DNA of 64,000 nt. Origin: Apoda limacodes. Taxonomy: Eukaryota; Arthropoda; Insecta; Lepidoptera; Limacodidae. The stretch is taken from positions 3,415,001 to 3,479,000 of the forward strand of contig OX291547.1 in the NCBI GenBank assembly GCA_946406115.1, written 5' to 3'. This document shows, one piece after another, positions 36,570-48,276 of the stretch; the first letter of the stretch is position 1; the number at the start of each line of letters is the position of its first letter. Made by a program: the position numbers and the translations under genes. The notes under the pieces are model-generated. The model searched no databases and was not told where the DNA came from. It worked only from the letters and a program-made list of their open reading frames with translations.

Positions 36570-36919
36570 GGTCCTAGTAGAGGTAAAACATACGTTACAG
36601 ATTTTTTACCCAGCAAAAATACTTCTAATCACCCTCATGAGAGTTATAAAAAAACAATATTCTTGAAGCCTAAAGCTCCTTTCAAAATAGCTACAGGCTA
36701 TGACAAACAAGCTCACAAAACAGATTAACGATTTTGCTATTCCATCGCCATCAAATGGCTGTGGATATTTAGAAAAAAAGATTTCTAACATAGAGGATAC
36801 TACTTTTCAAGATTTTGTCAACTCTCTTGTTATCCTTATCAATCGTTTTTCGAAATCACGTAATGATGGACCGTCCAACGCTGCTTCTTTTACTTCTCCT
36901 CCTAACACCATCCAAAATA

Positions 36920-37346
36920 ATGGCCCAAGTCAAAATAGTTCAATGGAACTGTCAAAGCATACGGAATAAAAAGTCCGATTTAATTTATTTAGTTAATAAA
37001 TTCTCTCCTTCTGTAATTACTCTATCTGAAACTTGGCTAAAGCCAGATATTACATTTAATTTTCCAGAATTTGTTTGCATTAGACAAGATAGACATGATA
37101 GCTATGCAGGCACTGCCATTCTAATTAGAAATAATATACCTTATTCTATAGTGGATTTACCTCCACTTTGAGACAGCTTTCAAGCTGTTGTAGTTAAAAT
37201 ACATCAAATTACTTATTGTTCTATATACGTTGCTCATCCCTCAGTATCAGTTTGTCAAGTACTAAAGTTCCCAAGCCTTTCGTTGTACTCGGAGATTTCA
37301 ATTGCCATCATCAAGCATGGGGATCCGATATTAGCGACAATATTTT
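36920..37346 (+). pseudogene. LINE F endonuclease fragment
   Basis: The start of an apurinic-type endonuclease domain: VQWNCQSIRNKKSDL, VITLSETWLKP (catalytic Glu), YAGTAILIRNNIPYS. A stop and frame changes follow, then VVLGDFNCHHQAWGSD (the GDFN metal site). It ends abruptly at about 37346, where another repeat starts. Confidence 0.8.
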
Positions 37347-37700
37347 TTGAAGTGAAAACTTCTTTAGCGGCGTTGTGCACTTTTTTTGGTATGGGTAAAA
37401 AATGTTAAACTCGCGTCAGGTCACGTGTCCTGATCGGAAATTCATATAAAATTCGTAAGACGGAACTCGCATCAGATTCATTTATATGAGGTTAGTTTTT
37501 GTGATAGGATAAAAAATGATAAACTCGCGTCAGACTGATCGTCAGACGGAAACCATAATACCACGCCATAAAAAATTCGCAAGACGGAAACCATAATGCC
37601 ACGTCTATTATAATTTTGAAGTGAAAACGTCATTAGCGGCGCTTTGCACTTTTTTTGTGATGAGTAAACAATTTTAAACTCTATAGGACGAATATAAAGT
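37347..37700 (+). repeat. GAAGTGAAAAC repeat family, copy 1
   Basis: Starts GAAGTGAAAACTTCTTTAGC; a similar start recurs at about 37618 (GAAGTGAAAACGTCATTAGC), so two partial units lie in tandem. Inside are AAACTCGCGTCAGGTCACG and several GTAAGACGGAA motifs. The same family, inverted, lies at 48640-48945. No coding capacity; class unknown. Confidence 0.65.
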
Positions 37701-38400
37701 AAGAGGAAAATGGGTTGTGAAAAGATTTAAGTGCGGATTACACACGTTAAAATGTTTTATCGAAGTTGCATGTTTTTGAAGTGTAAAGTGTAATTCATAG
37801 AAAACTCGTAAGACGGAACTCGCGTCATATTTATTTACATTAGGTTAGTTTTTTATTTTTAGTATATGGCGATTATGAGTAGTACAGGGATGTAGGATAT
37901 GGGATTTTAATTCTATGACAGATTGAGATGTCAAATATACTACGTCAAGAAAGTAAATAATCAAACATTTTTATTATTTATAATGATGAAAGTGCGGATT
38001 ACACATGTTAAAATGTGATACGATACGATACGAGGTGAGATAAAAAGATTTTTTAAAAATGCCCCAATGATGAAAAAAAAAAGTAAAATTTACAAAAAAA
38101 AGCCAGTTGGAGTAATGACACTGTTTACGAGCAAGTGTGATAAAAAACTATCGATTTTCTTGTTACATTCTTACTGGTAGAACCAGGGACAAAAATCATT
38201 GCATTTGGTTACAACCAGTCGAACTACGCAGTAGGACCATGGACGGGCAAAGAATGACAAATGGAGCTCATGACCATTTTTTTTATTTCTATAAACTTAA
38301 ATTTTCATTTGAGTAAGTAAACCCGAAAAAAAAAACTTGTATTTTGTTCAAAAGAACTAGTTTGATAGATATTCATCGATGAAGTAATTCCCACTATTTG
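37701..38400. other. AT-rich spacer
   Basis: No gene or clear repeat boundary seen. It includes GTGCGGATTACACA twice (about 37731 and 37990). A possible minus-strand AATAAA for mRpS11 is at 38282-38287. Confidence 0.5.
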
Positions 38401-38446
38401 TTGGTGGTGTCATGGGGACTAAAAAATCCCCTTGACACCACCAGTG
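38401..38446. repeat. Hairpin downstream of mRpS11
   Basis: GGTGGTGTCATGGGGA and TCCCCTTGACACCACC pair over 16 bp with one mismatch around an 8-nt loop. It lies about 110 nt after the mRpS11 stop codon, so it may be part of that 3' UTR, or a small transposon relic. Confidence 0.7.
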
Positions 38447-38551
38447 GTGCGAGCCGGTAGTGTCCGGGGCCTTATAGGAAAAATATAGTCATAATATATA
38501 AATTATCTAATTATATTTACAAACTAAACAGTATTTTTTTACATTTAACAA

Positions 38552-41500
38552 CTACAATCTTCTTGCTTTTCTTGGCCGAGGAGGATTCCACGAGACATGC
38601 GTGTTGTCTGTCACTGACACAATGTCTATGCCACCCATTTGTAGACCTTTAATTGATGACTGCAAAAAAAAGGGTTATATCGTAATTATGCTCTTAATAT
38701 TAACAATAAAACATTATAGGGAAAGGTGGGGCATCCGCCCCACTAGGGCAGCTACTTCTTTAAAGAATAATCACACATATTTAGTTGATTGACATTTGCT
38801 TCTCTCCTCTCTAAGCGCGTGATTAACACACAGCTTCCAATATACCTAGAAGACACATTTTCTGAAGTGCCACTTTTACAGACCACGCCTCTTTACAACG
38901 CTTATAATATAGCTTGGCGCAGAAGGGCAGTCATACTGTTTTCCAAAACAGGAGACCTCACCTAATAGAGAAACTCGGACCCTAATTGAATCAAGACCCA
39001 TTTCGCTTCTGAGCCATGTCTATAAGATGTTTTCCAGGGTTATTGCAAATCGTCTCGAATGCAAGTTTGACGAATTTCAACTTCCCGAACAAGTCAGTTT
39101 CCGAAAAGGCTTTATTACCATGCGCCGCATACATACACTCCGCCAGATTAAGACAAAGGACAGAGGAGTATAATGGGCCCCTATGCGTAGCGTTAGTAGA
39201 CTATGAACAAAAGCCTTTGATTATATTGAGACCTGGGCAGTGTTAGTCTCTCCAGCGGTGCCATGTTGACTATCTGTATGCAACGAAGTGCCGAAGTATT
39301 TGTATAGCGGAGCAACGATATCTGTTTAACTATGAGACCAAAGCACGAAACCAATCCATCTGCAAAAAGGTGTGCGACAGGGAGATGTTATTTCTCCGAA
39401 ACTGTTTATAACTGCTTTGGTAAATGGCGAGCATATCACTCACCTTCGATTTGCCGACGACCTAGTGGTCATGACAGAATCGCTAGAAGATCTTGGCACG
39501 ATGCTCGGAGACCTTAGCAGAATTTCCCAACAGGTTGGCCTTAAGATGAATATGGATAAAACGAAGGTAATGTTCAATGTCCATGTCGCACCTAAACCGG
39601 TATTTGTCGGAAACGCTACTCTCGAAGTTGTTGACGAATACACATATCTAGAGCAAGTAGTCCAGTTAGGTAGGTCTAACTTCGAGAAAGAGGTTCCGAA
39701 GAATCCAGCTCGGTTAGGCAGCTACGCAACATCTTTTCGTCAAAAATAAGGTACCTAAAGATGATTGATTGTAGACTTAATCAATGTGTTATGCCAGTGA
39801 TAACTTATGATACAGAAACGTCTCAGAGTCGCTCAGCAAGCTACGGAAAGAGCTATGCTTCGTGGTTTGCGCGATAAAATCCGAAACGAGGAAATTCGCC
39901 TAAGAACCAAAGTTACCGACATAGCTTAAACAGTTAGCAAGCTGAAGTGGCAATGGGCAGGTCACATCACTGGTCGAACCGATAACCAATGGGGAAGAAA
40001 GGTTCTCGAGTGGCGACCACGGATAGGAAGACGCAGCGTAGCCTTCTACCAGGTCGACAAACAACCTTGTCAGAGCCGCGGGAACCCAATGGCCGTGGGC
40101 GTCTCAGGATCGGTCGTTGTGGAGACATATGTGGAAGGCCTACATCAGCAGTGAGTGGCGTCTTCCTGCTAATTCTTAGGTTGTAGAATAAGCTCCATGC
40201 CAAGGTTTTAACAGTCGGCAAGGCGCAAGTAAAGTCCCTAGTGTTGCAAGCATCCATATAGGCTACGGTGACCGCTTAACATCAAGAGGAACGTAAACTT
40301 GTGTACATAAATTGTGTACATTTAGCCTCATTTAGGTCTAAGCACTGAAATATACTTTACTTACCAGCCTTCCTGGTCCTAGTCCTCTAACTCTGACTCT
40401 AATTACCTTGTTGCCCCTCTCAATAGCTTTCTGAAAAACATTTGATAATGTAAAAAACTATTATATTGATAACAATTACAAGTATTTTGGCAAAACAAAA
40501 TTAAGAGTGTTTTATGCAGTGACATAAGCAAAGAGACGGTGTTGTATAATTACTGTGCAGCCAGCGTCTGAATCTTACGCAAAATCTGGAAAGTATTACA
40601 TATAAATCTCCAACAGTTAAGTATTAAAAAATATTTTAAGAGAAAAATATTGCCTTTAATTTATTTTCAAATGCATAGTGAAATAGTCTTTTGTAAAACA
40701 GATCCAGCAAAAAACGTGAATGAAACAAGAACTTTAAAAAAAAAAATTGGTTGAGGATTTTAAAATTTAGTGTCCAAATATCAAACATGTCTGCTAAGAT
40801 CTACATTTAAAAACAATACTAAATTAGCATAGACAGCCTCTTAAAACTATGAAAAAGATGTCTGTGTAGTAATGTGGCTAGATAAAGAAGAAGATAAAGT
40901 ATACATATAAGTATTTTAATCAATTGTCTGCCACACATAGCACAAGCCTTGCTTAGATACAGATGGACCTATATAAGATGCCCAGGAATGACCATTTAAC
41001 ACAAAATTTCCGTTTATTGCAGATAGTACTACCAGCCGCACTACTGGTAGTGCTATTTACAAAAAATAGCACTGCCAGACATTCAAATATTTTAAAGTAC
41101 AGTTGTGAACTAAAATACTTATTATACTCATTGTGCCAGGGTTGATTTGTTAATCACTAGGATTTTTTTTTGATTTTTTTATTATTTTTTTAAACTAAAT
41201 TTTTAATCATTATTTATTTCTGATTACAGCTGTCAAACTTGAAAGTGCTACATCCCCTAACTATTGATCTTAGACTAGCAGTTTCTTTGCAAAAATGATA
41301 GGTCTCATCAAGATCTTTATTTTTGATGACAGGTATTAAACTAGCAAGAGCTATATCTCCCTCACTATTGATCTTAGACTAGCAGTTTCCTTGCAGAAAT
41401 GATAGATCTCATCAAGATCTTTATTTTTGATGACAGCTGTCAATCTAGAAAAAGCTATATCTCCCTAAGTATTGATCTTAGACTAGCAGTTTCCTTGCAG

Positions 41501-44500
41501 AAATGATAGATCTCATCAAGATCTTTATTTTTGATGACAGCTGTCAAACTAGAAAGAGCTATATCTCCCTAACTGTTGATCTTAGACTAGCAGTTTCCTT
41601 GCAGAAATGATAGATATCATCAAGATCTTTATTTTTGATGACAGCTGTCAAACTAGAAAGAGCTATATCTCCCTAACTATTGAACTAAGACTAGCAGTTT
41701 CTTCGCAAAAATGATAGGTCTCATCAAGATCTTTATTTTTGATGACAGGTATCAAACTAGCAAGAGATATCTCCCTAACTATTGATCTTAGACTAGCAGT
41801 TTCCTTGCAGAAAGATTGCTGATGCTTGAGATCAATCATTTTTCTAATTTGAAAGCTGACATTTGCAATAATATTGAAATTAAAAAACTATAACGACTAT
41901 AAAAGCTCGACATATCGGTCGGTAGGTCAGTGGGAAAAACTATCTTTTCGTCATCAATCCATCGACACGTCAATCTTCTTAGATCGTACGGAACTCCTTC
42001 TCGCGCTTGGCCAGTTTCTTTTTGTATTTTTTTCCTCAATTGTACTATAAAACATTTGAACGGTGCCATGGTAGTGCTAGCATTTGTAAATAGCACTACC
42101 AGTAGTGCAGCTGGTAGTGCTATCTGTAATAAACGAAAATTTCCCCTAAAAAACATCACTGAGTTTCTCTGCAGGTGACAGAGTATTTTTCTTTTACTCC
42201 CCAATGGAGCAAATGATGACTTATTTTTATATTCTGGTATTTGGCCTAATTTTACTAACAGGCCATATAGTAGGTTAATGTCTGGCCTGATACCGGATAA
42301 TATCCTGCCTGATACTGGATATTCAATAAATTACAATAATGAACTTATTTGTTTGTTTCTAGCTGAAACAATCAAACTTATTATAATTTTTAGATAACAG
42401 TATCTGGCTAAACAATTATTTGTTTTATCTCTTGTCACCTCTAGTCTGCATCTGAAGTACAACATGTAAGCATTTTTTTTGAAGCTCTAGCCTTACCTTT
42501 AATTTTTTTACACGGTGCCACTGGTATTAAGTCTATTAATCTTTTATTAACTTACTGTTGCAAGAGCAATTCCTGTAGTTTGTGCTGCAATATTTGTCCC
42601 TTTCTTTGTGTTTTTAAACCCATCTATTCCACAAGAGCGTATCATTTTCACTTTTCCTGCAGCATCAGTCAGTGTGAATATTGTATTATTTTGAGAAACC
42701 CTGATGTTGCATATAGGAAGGTTTTTGTAAGGTACACCATCAAATAGTAAATTATCTGAATCTGCAGTTGGAAAGATGTTCTGTTTGCTAAAAACAAAGA
42801 ATTTTGCATATTAATGCCAGAAATTTTAATCGGAGAGATCAAGAAAAACGAATATATTTCATACTGTAATTTTACAGTATAAAATTGAGTTGATCACTGT
42901 GTATCATACCACATAAATTATGATATGTCTGTGGATGTTAAAGCTGATGCATAGATACAATTACCTACCAGACAACAGGAATTATCCTTACATGTCCAGA
43001 ATTATGTCCCAGCAACAGGGATACAGGGTAATTGATATTTCCTGGTTATTTTTACAGGTACATTTTTATTTTTGTGTAAATTTTTTTTATAACTTTAATC
43101 ATAATCATATGTAATTTATTTTTACATTTCTTGAGTCTTACACACAAACATTTACCTTTTTAAAACTAGCAGGTAAATGTTTAGGCTTGGTTGTACTCAC
43201 CATGACAGTAGTGACCACAACCACTAATATAAAAATAATGTGTACAAAGTATGATGGTTTAAAAAGCAATACTTATGGATTTATTTGTGATTAGAGTATC
43301 TTGTATGTTAATTGAAGAAGGTGAATTTTATGAACTTTATAATTTATTAAGTATCTATACCCACTCAGATATAGGCCAGATAGTTGCGAGATATTTGTTT
43401 TATCTGTAGTAAAATTAACACTGCAAATTATCATGAAAAGAAAAGCTACTGTAGGATTGGTATTGGTATAGAATTATACCATATTATACTGTATTGTATT
43501 ATACGACAGTTTAACAAACTTTTGACCAGAAATATACAAACAAACAGGATCTAAGCATAAAACCAAAATTGTAAATAATACCTTTTTTAACTTCTTAAGA
43601 AATAATGGAAATAACTAAACTATTGATTGAATATTGATACATTCACAGTCTCAATAACAGCGCTAAAAAGAAAGAGCATTCGTAGTTCAAAATTGTGGGC
43701 TAGGATTAGGCTTGCCAGATACCCCTGTTTTAGAGGCCATAACAAAATAGACACCTGTAATTAGCAAAATGAAATATTGGGTAAACAAAGCTCCTATATT
43801 TACGTTTGGATGTGGTGGTGTGGTCAAACACCAACATTCTATTTAAGAGTTTTGTGGTATTTCACCGTTAATAATAAAATAAATCGAAGAAAAGCCTGCC
43901 GGCGAAATGCAAGCCCTGACACGTCGAAGAAAAAATCACAGCTCTCAATGACTGAAGGTAAATTTGATTGACTTACTTGAACTGAAGTTTTATATCACTT
44001 TCAGCTTTAAACAATTGAGTGCAAAGAATATTTTCCATGTGATAATAGCGATAGCTAAGTGCCGAAACCGATTTAATATTGATACTGTGGAAGGCGGGAG
44101 CTACAAATTAAATGTAATTTTAAGTTTAAATGTAAAAAAATTATATGTTTAAATCCCAAAACAAAGATCTTTAAAAGACATAGTATTTGTTCTCTCATTG
44201 TTTAAAAGCTGTTTTTTAAAATACTGATTAGATTATTTAATATACATTTAAAAAAAAAAAATTATTTAATTTGTCTTCCAAATACCCGTATTTTTTTAAA
44301 TCTGTACCCCTTAAATCAAGAAGTGACAGGTGGCAACCCTAGCTAGGATAATTATTCAGATTAAGACCAAAAACTTTGCCAAAAAGTTATAAACATCCTA
44401 CTCGACGAGCCATTGTGTATAATTGAGCCTAAATCATGAAACTTACGACTTCAGAACAGAGTCCAAATCTACTATCTTCTCGCCTTGCACACCTTCATCA

Positions 44501-44616
44501 TTAGCAGGGATACGTTTATGAACAAATTTCTCCGTAGCCAAAGGCGTTGAGGTTTGAAACAAACGCACGACACTGTTTATAGGTATTCTCACAGTGTTTC
44601 TAATGGTATTAAGCAT
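38552..44616 (-). CDS. mRpS11: Mitochondrial ribosomal protein S11 (uS11m), four exons
   Basis: Exons on the minus strand: 44616-44447, 42787-42556, 40430-40365 and 38659-38552. All introns are GT-AG, phases match, giving 191 aa. The N-terminus ([20 protein letters not shown]) is Arg-rich without acidic residues, as expected for mitochondrial import. The uS11 core is clear: [55 protein letters not shown] and the end [12 protein letters not shown]. Known: uS11m sits on the platform of the small mitoribosomal subunit and contacts rRNA. Length fits the human protein (194 aa). No exon forms a long ORF alone. Introns carry an RTE element, a satellite element and AT-rich DNA. Confidence 0.95.
38830..40190 (+). 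pseudogene. RTE-type LINE remnant in mRpS11 intron 3
   Basis: Antisense to mRpS11. Readable: [16 protein letters not shown], then stops, then a 125-aa frame at 39372-39749 with [23 protein letters not shown] (catalytic FADD) and [15 protein letters not shown], and the C-terminal [10 protein letters not shown]. Compared with the copy at 58250-60900 it lacks about 20 residues after ISPKLF. RTE elements have endonuclease plus RT; the endonuclease is gone here. Confidence 0.85.
40243..40310 (+). repeat. 3' end of LINE family C
   Basis: GTTGCAAGCATCCATATAGG..CGGTGACCGCTTAACATCA matches the 3' end of element C (11710-11790, inverted). It lies 55 bp from mRpS11 exon 3, at the end of the RTE remnant. 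Confidence 0.65.
41003..42156. mobile_element. Satellite-carrying element with hairpin ends
   Basis: About 65 bp at 41003-41068 (AAATTTCCGTTTATTGCAGA..) recur inverted at 42084-42156 (..TCTGTAATAAACGAAAATTT). Each end holds its own hairpin: AGCACTACCAG and CTGGTAGTGCT around 8 nt. Between the ends lies the 104-bp array. There is no protein. The structure recalls non-autonomous elements with central minisatellites, but I know no named family with these ends. It lies in mRpS11 intron 2. Confidence 0.7.
41225..41815. repeat. 104-bp satellite array, locus 2
   Basis: TTTTGATGACAG starts at 41321, 41425, 41529, 41633 and 41737, always 104 bp apart; about 5.6 units in all. Core TGACAGCTGTCA, then AAGAGCTATATCTCCCTAAC, GACTAGCAGTTTCC and GATAGATCTCATCAAGATC. 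It is the reverse complement of the array at 32610-33310. Confidence 0.92.
42788..44446 (-). other. mRpS11 intron 1
   Basis: 1.66 kb, GTAAGT to TTGTTTTTAG. AT-rich, no ORF or RNA gene recognised; the 60-65-codon frames in it look random. Confidence 0.75.
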
Positions 44617-44651
44617 GTTTCATTTATATTTAGACAGTAAAATCAAATGAA

Positions 44652-44763
44652 TTTATCGTAACCATAACACAAACATAACCACAATAGACGCGTTCCTTCT
44701 AAGCGGCGTTGCAATTTAATAGTAAAACCTCATTTAAGCACCAACTAACTACCCGTTCAGTCT
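44652..44763. repeat. 112-bp duplication upstream of mRpS11, copy 1
   Basis: Starts TTTATCGTAACCATAACAC and lies 36-147 bp before the mRpS11 start codon. The second copy, also 112 bp with only three or so differences, is at 45205-45316, immediately beyond the MITE. It contains part of the dispersed repeat seen at 9050-9180. It probably overlaps the promoter. Confidence 0.85.
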
Positions 44764-44765
44764 TT

Positions 44766-45204
44766 GAGCGCGTTCGTTCTGGGATGCAGAATCATTATTT
44801 TCATTACTTTTGCCACCTGTCATCCGTTCGTTTAGCATTGGTATCAAAAGTATCAAAATTTAAGTATCATCTGTGACAAACTGTCATGCGTTCGTTTACA
44901 ATATTTTTGTTATTTTTGTCACTTTTGCCACCGAAAAATGAAACTTTAGACCCATGTCTGGAGGTGGGGTTTTTGTGTTAATCTGTCAAACTGCCTATAC
45001 ATATTCATTGTTTATGGTAGTGTGTGTGTGTTTTATCGTAGTGTGTGTACGTCAAGCGTTCGTTTTGCAGGTTTTGTAACCAAAAATTATGTTAGTAACG
45101 TTTCAAAGCTAAACGAACGGTAGGTGTCGGTGGCAAAACTGTCGTTATCAAAAGTGTGAAAAGTATCATTCGTGGGAACTCTTAATCCCAGAACGAACGC
45201 GCCC
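44766..45204. mobile_element. 439-bp MITE between two 112-bp copies
   Basis: Ends GAGCGCGTTCGTTCTGGGAT and its inverse AATCCCAGAACGAACGCGCCC give about 20-bp terminal repeats like those of 14741-15071. The inside shares the CATGCGTTCGTTTACAATAT segment with that element. It lies directly upstream of mRpS11. Confidence 0.8.
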
Positions 45205-45316
45205 TTTATCGTAACCATAACACAAACATAACCACAATAGACGCGTTCCTTCTAAGCGGCGTTGCAATTTAATAGTAATACCTCATTTTAGCACCAACTA
45301 ACTACCCGTTCCGTCT
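45205..45316. repeat. 112-bp duplication upstream of mRpS11, copy 2
   Basis: Second copy of 44652-44763. Here the dispersed repeat continues past the end of the duplication to about 45380 (CTGATAATTTCAGCGCTATT). Confidence 0.85.
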
Positions 45317-45487
45317 AAGCGCAGCTGATAATTTCAGCGCTATTATTCTTTAAGCGAAACGCGTGTCGCGTCATGTTTGAGAATTTAATTATTTCTTTTT
45401 ATAATTTATACTTAACAAAGATTTAGTTTATTATGCAAAAATAAACTGCTTTTTTAAAAAAAATAAGGTAATAACTATTTTAAACTT

Positions 45488-45690
45488 GACTAGTTTAAAA
45501 AACTTTAAACTAGTCAAAAGCTAATTTTAGAAGGTTTTATTTTATATAGTTTCTAAATAATATCTATTAGTTGTAAAATTTAAAAACGGCCGCTTTTAGC
45601 AGAAATGCCAACTACAACTCGCAGATATTATTAAGAAACTATATACAACCTTCTAAAAATAGCTTTTGGCTAGTTTTATATTTCCAACAT
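45488..45690. repeat. Nested hairpin element
   Basis: A perfect 12-bp stem GACTAGTTTAAA / TTTAAACTAGTC at 45488-45515 is followed by a larger inverted repeat. That repeat runs CTAGTCAAAAGCTAATTTTA at 45510-45567, mirrored at 45623-45673. Likely a small foldback element. Confidence 0.7.
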
Positions 45691-48276
45691 TTAGAATTTA
45701 GACATTCGTGTTCTACGAAAAGAAAATTGATCATTTAAATGGCAGCGCTAGTGGGCTGCAAGAGGGCCCCTAATCGTTAACATGCAACTTAAATAGTACA
45801 TTGTTCACCGAGAGGTGAACGTTAGCAATTATTTGTATTTTCACTCGAGTGATAACATAGTTCTTTACACTACAAATGCGAGGATAATAAAATATAATTA
45901 AAGTTTTAATTTACTTAACAAATAATAATTCACTTTTATAAACATAGACGGCGCTGTACAGAATAATTACAAGCTATGATTATGTTTTCTGTTGTTTGTA
46001 AATCGTGAGTTATTTTTTTTCAAAAATTGAATCCGAGGCACGTCATTACAAATTCTGACGACGAAATAACCAGCAGGCTCAAAGCTCAAGCGCCTTCCGC
46101 TCTCGCGCCCGCGAACACAGACTATAAGGCTGACTTGCGGAAGATTCAGGGTTAAATAAATAACTAGCTAAATAACTAAACCTGGGTCAAATGTATAACT
46201 AGATAACTCGTCAATTGTCTTGCAGAAGCAGAGAGTTAACTATTCCTCAGAAGTGACAACATAATAAAATTAAATGTGCATCCTGATATAAACCGCCTAA
46301 ATAAGAAATTCTTGCATAAATATATATGGGTCTCGCTCTCTCTTGTTAGAAACAATAAATCTATCTCTTTTTACAATCTCTGTTATTCTTCTACAATGAA
46401 CTTTCAAAGATAATACTTTATTATGTCGTCCTTCGACTCCTTCGTGATGCCATGCAGCCGATGGCCAGATGTCTATGAATGACGTTTTAGGAATGAAAGA
46501 TGCTTTTAAAAATTGTGTTATTCCATGTTTTGCATTATAGGCGTACGTAGGCACTCAGTCTGTTGGTTTATTCACTACATATTTATTTAATTTGAATTGT
46601 GCAAGTAGAAAGTGTTGAAAATGGACCTATGGCGTTCGTTCTTGCTCTAATTTACAGTGGAGTCTTTGCCTATGTGTATGTGTTGAATATAGCAAAAAAA
46701 CCGAGGTACCTAGAATGCCTGTAGGCAGCAGAAGCAAAAATAATGAACCTCGGAATTCAGTGTTACACATAATTATTATCTGAGAATAGTGAGTAAAAGT
46801 TTTATTTTCTCATACTTTTAAAATACCTAAACACTTTGTTCTTGCACAGTTCTATTAAAATGGTTTTAGTGAATGTATTCGTCAGAAAATTAAATGTTAT
46901 CTACCTACTTGCCTATTTATAGTTATAGGTAACTACTCACAGTCGAAAAATAATATAAATTTAACCAGAAAATCGATATGAAAACGAATTTAACTCAAAA
47001 ATGTTGACGCAATATGGCGGAGTTAGCGACTTAACCCTCCGATGGATGCGGGTTAAATTTTTAATATTTAACTCGGCAGTGACCCGGGTTAAGTAGTAGC
47101 GCAAGACAAATATGACTTTGACTCAGGTTAACTTTATAACTTGACAAAAATGGCGCTAACCCTGAGGAGCGCAAGTGGCCCTAATAATATATACAGAATA
47201 CGTCACCGCCGGCGGCGTTTAGTTTTCACTCACACACACACACTCGAGCGCGCGGGTATACTAGGTTCACTAATATACCCGGGCGCTTCGACTTGTTAGA
47301 TTTAATTAATAATAGGCGAGGGCTGAAGAGTTTCTTGCCGTTTCTTCTCTTCAGAACGCCTTTGCTATTTTCCGAAACAGCGGTAAAATTTTAGTTAGAT
47401 ACAACTTTAGTTTCTAAGAGCGGTTGCCCAAGCCGAAGTTCGTGTCTAGTACACCCTTGCGCAAACCGCCCCAACTTTTCGCTGAAGAGTGCAAGCAGCA
47501 CCGCAGCAAAAGTTAGTCCGCGTGTAGTTGTAAAGGCCATCTGCGGCCAACAACAGTAGCCAGTAGTTAGAAAAAAAAAAAAGAAAAAAAAATCAAAAAT
47601 TGAAACTGGTTCGGTTTTATAATCACAGATGGCAATTTACCAAATAAAAAGGAGCTACTAAGTTTTTTCGTCAGCTTTCAAATAGAAAGTGCTTTTTACA
47701 ATTATTATTACTTTCTTACCTCTAAACGGACAAGAAAGTAATCTCTGCAAACTCGTACCAGGGATGGTCATACAAGTACGGGGCTTTACAAAATCCAGGG
47801 CTGAAAACCGGAGTTTAAAAGACTTAAAGGTATCTGACAGCATTATTTACACCTGAGGGTAAATAATTTTATTTTATTAAGTCTTTTTATTCTTGGGATT
47901 TTAGTAAACACTATCAGGTCCTTTTTAATTTAGTTCTGCGCGTAATTAAATCATGGTTTATTTTCATCAGCTGTTGAGAAAATACTAGATAATTTAATAA
48001 ATTTATTCATGTTTAGTAGTAGTATTGGTAAGCACCTAAAGGTGTAGGCATTATTTTACATTACATATGCATGTCAGACCTATAATATTCAAATAAGCTG
48101 ACGTAGTTAAAAGATTTTAAGTAATTTTACATACATGGCATTATCTATTTCCATAGGAACATCACATTTTTATTTATTTTTTACATTTTGTTTTTTATTT
48201 ACTTTTTCAATAATGTTTTTATTGTAAATTTTTAGCTATTTACATACTTTTTTTTTTATTCCGCTGTAAGCTTACA
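45691..48276. other. Intergenic stretch, no secure gene
   Basis: AT-rich left part; GC-richer block at about 47200-47570. A 49-codon minus-strand ORF (47540-47391) begins like a secreted protein, but I cannot assign it. The phrase AAGAGTTTCTTGCCGTTTC at 47327-47345 resembles LINE 3' UTRs. ORFs at 46554-46297 and 47843-47658 match nothing known to me. Confidence 0.5.

Larger units (their letters stand above)
34690..37346. mobile_element. LINE family F with inverted 5' half
   Basis: The left part (34690-35841) is minus strand and carries the 3' half of ORF2. The right part (35842-37346) is plus strand and carries ORF1 and the first part of the endonuclease. The two meet head to head at about 35841. 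The 3' half is related to LINE A (ORF2 segment NNLLLNAQKTKCLKVSLP). The order fits one insertion whose 5' part was inverted during integration, with the first half of RT lost. Two unrelated insertions could also explain it. Confidence 0.65.

Noticed and set aside
46297..46554. 85-codon minus-strand ORF
   Set aside because: No similarity I recognise, no splice partner, and the neighbourhood is repeats.
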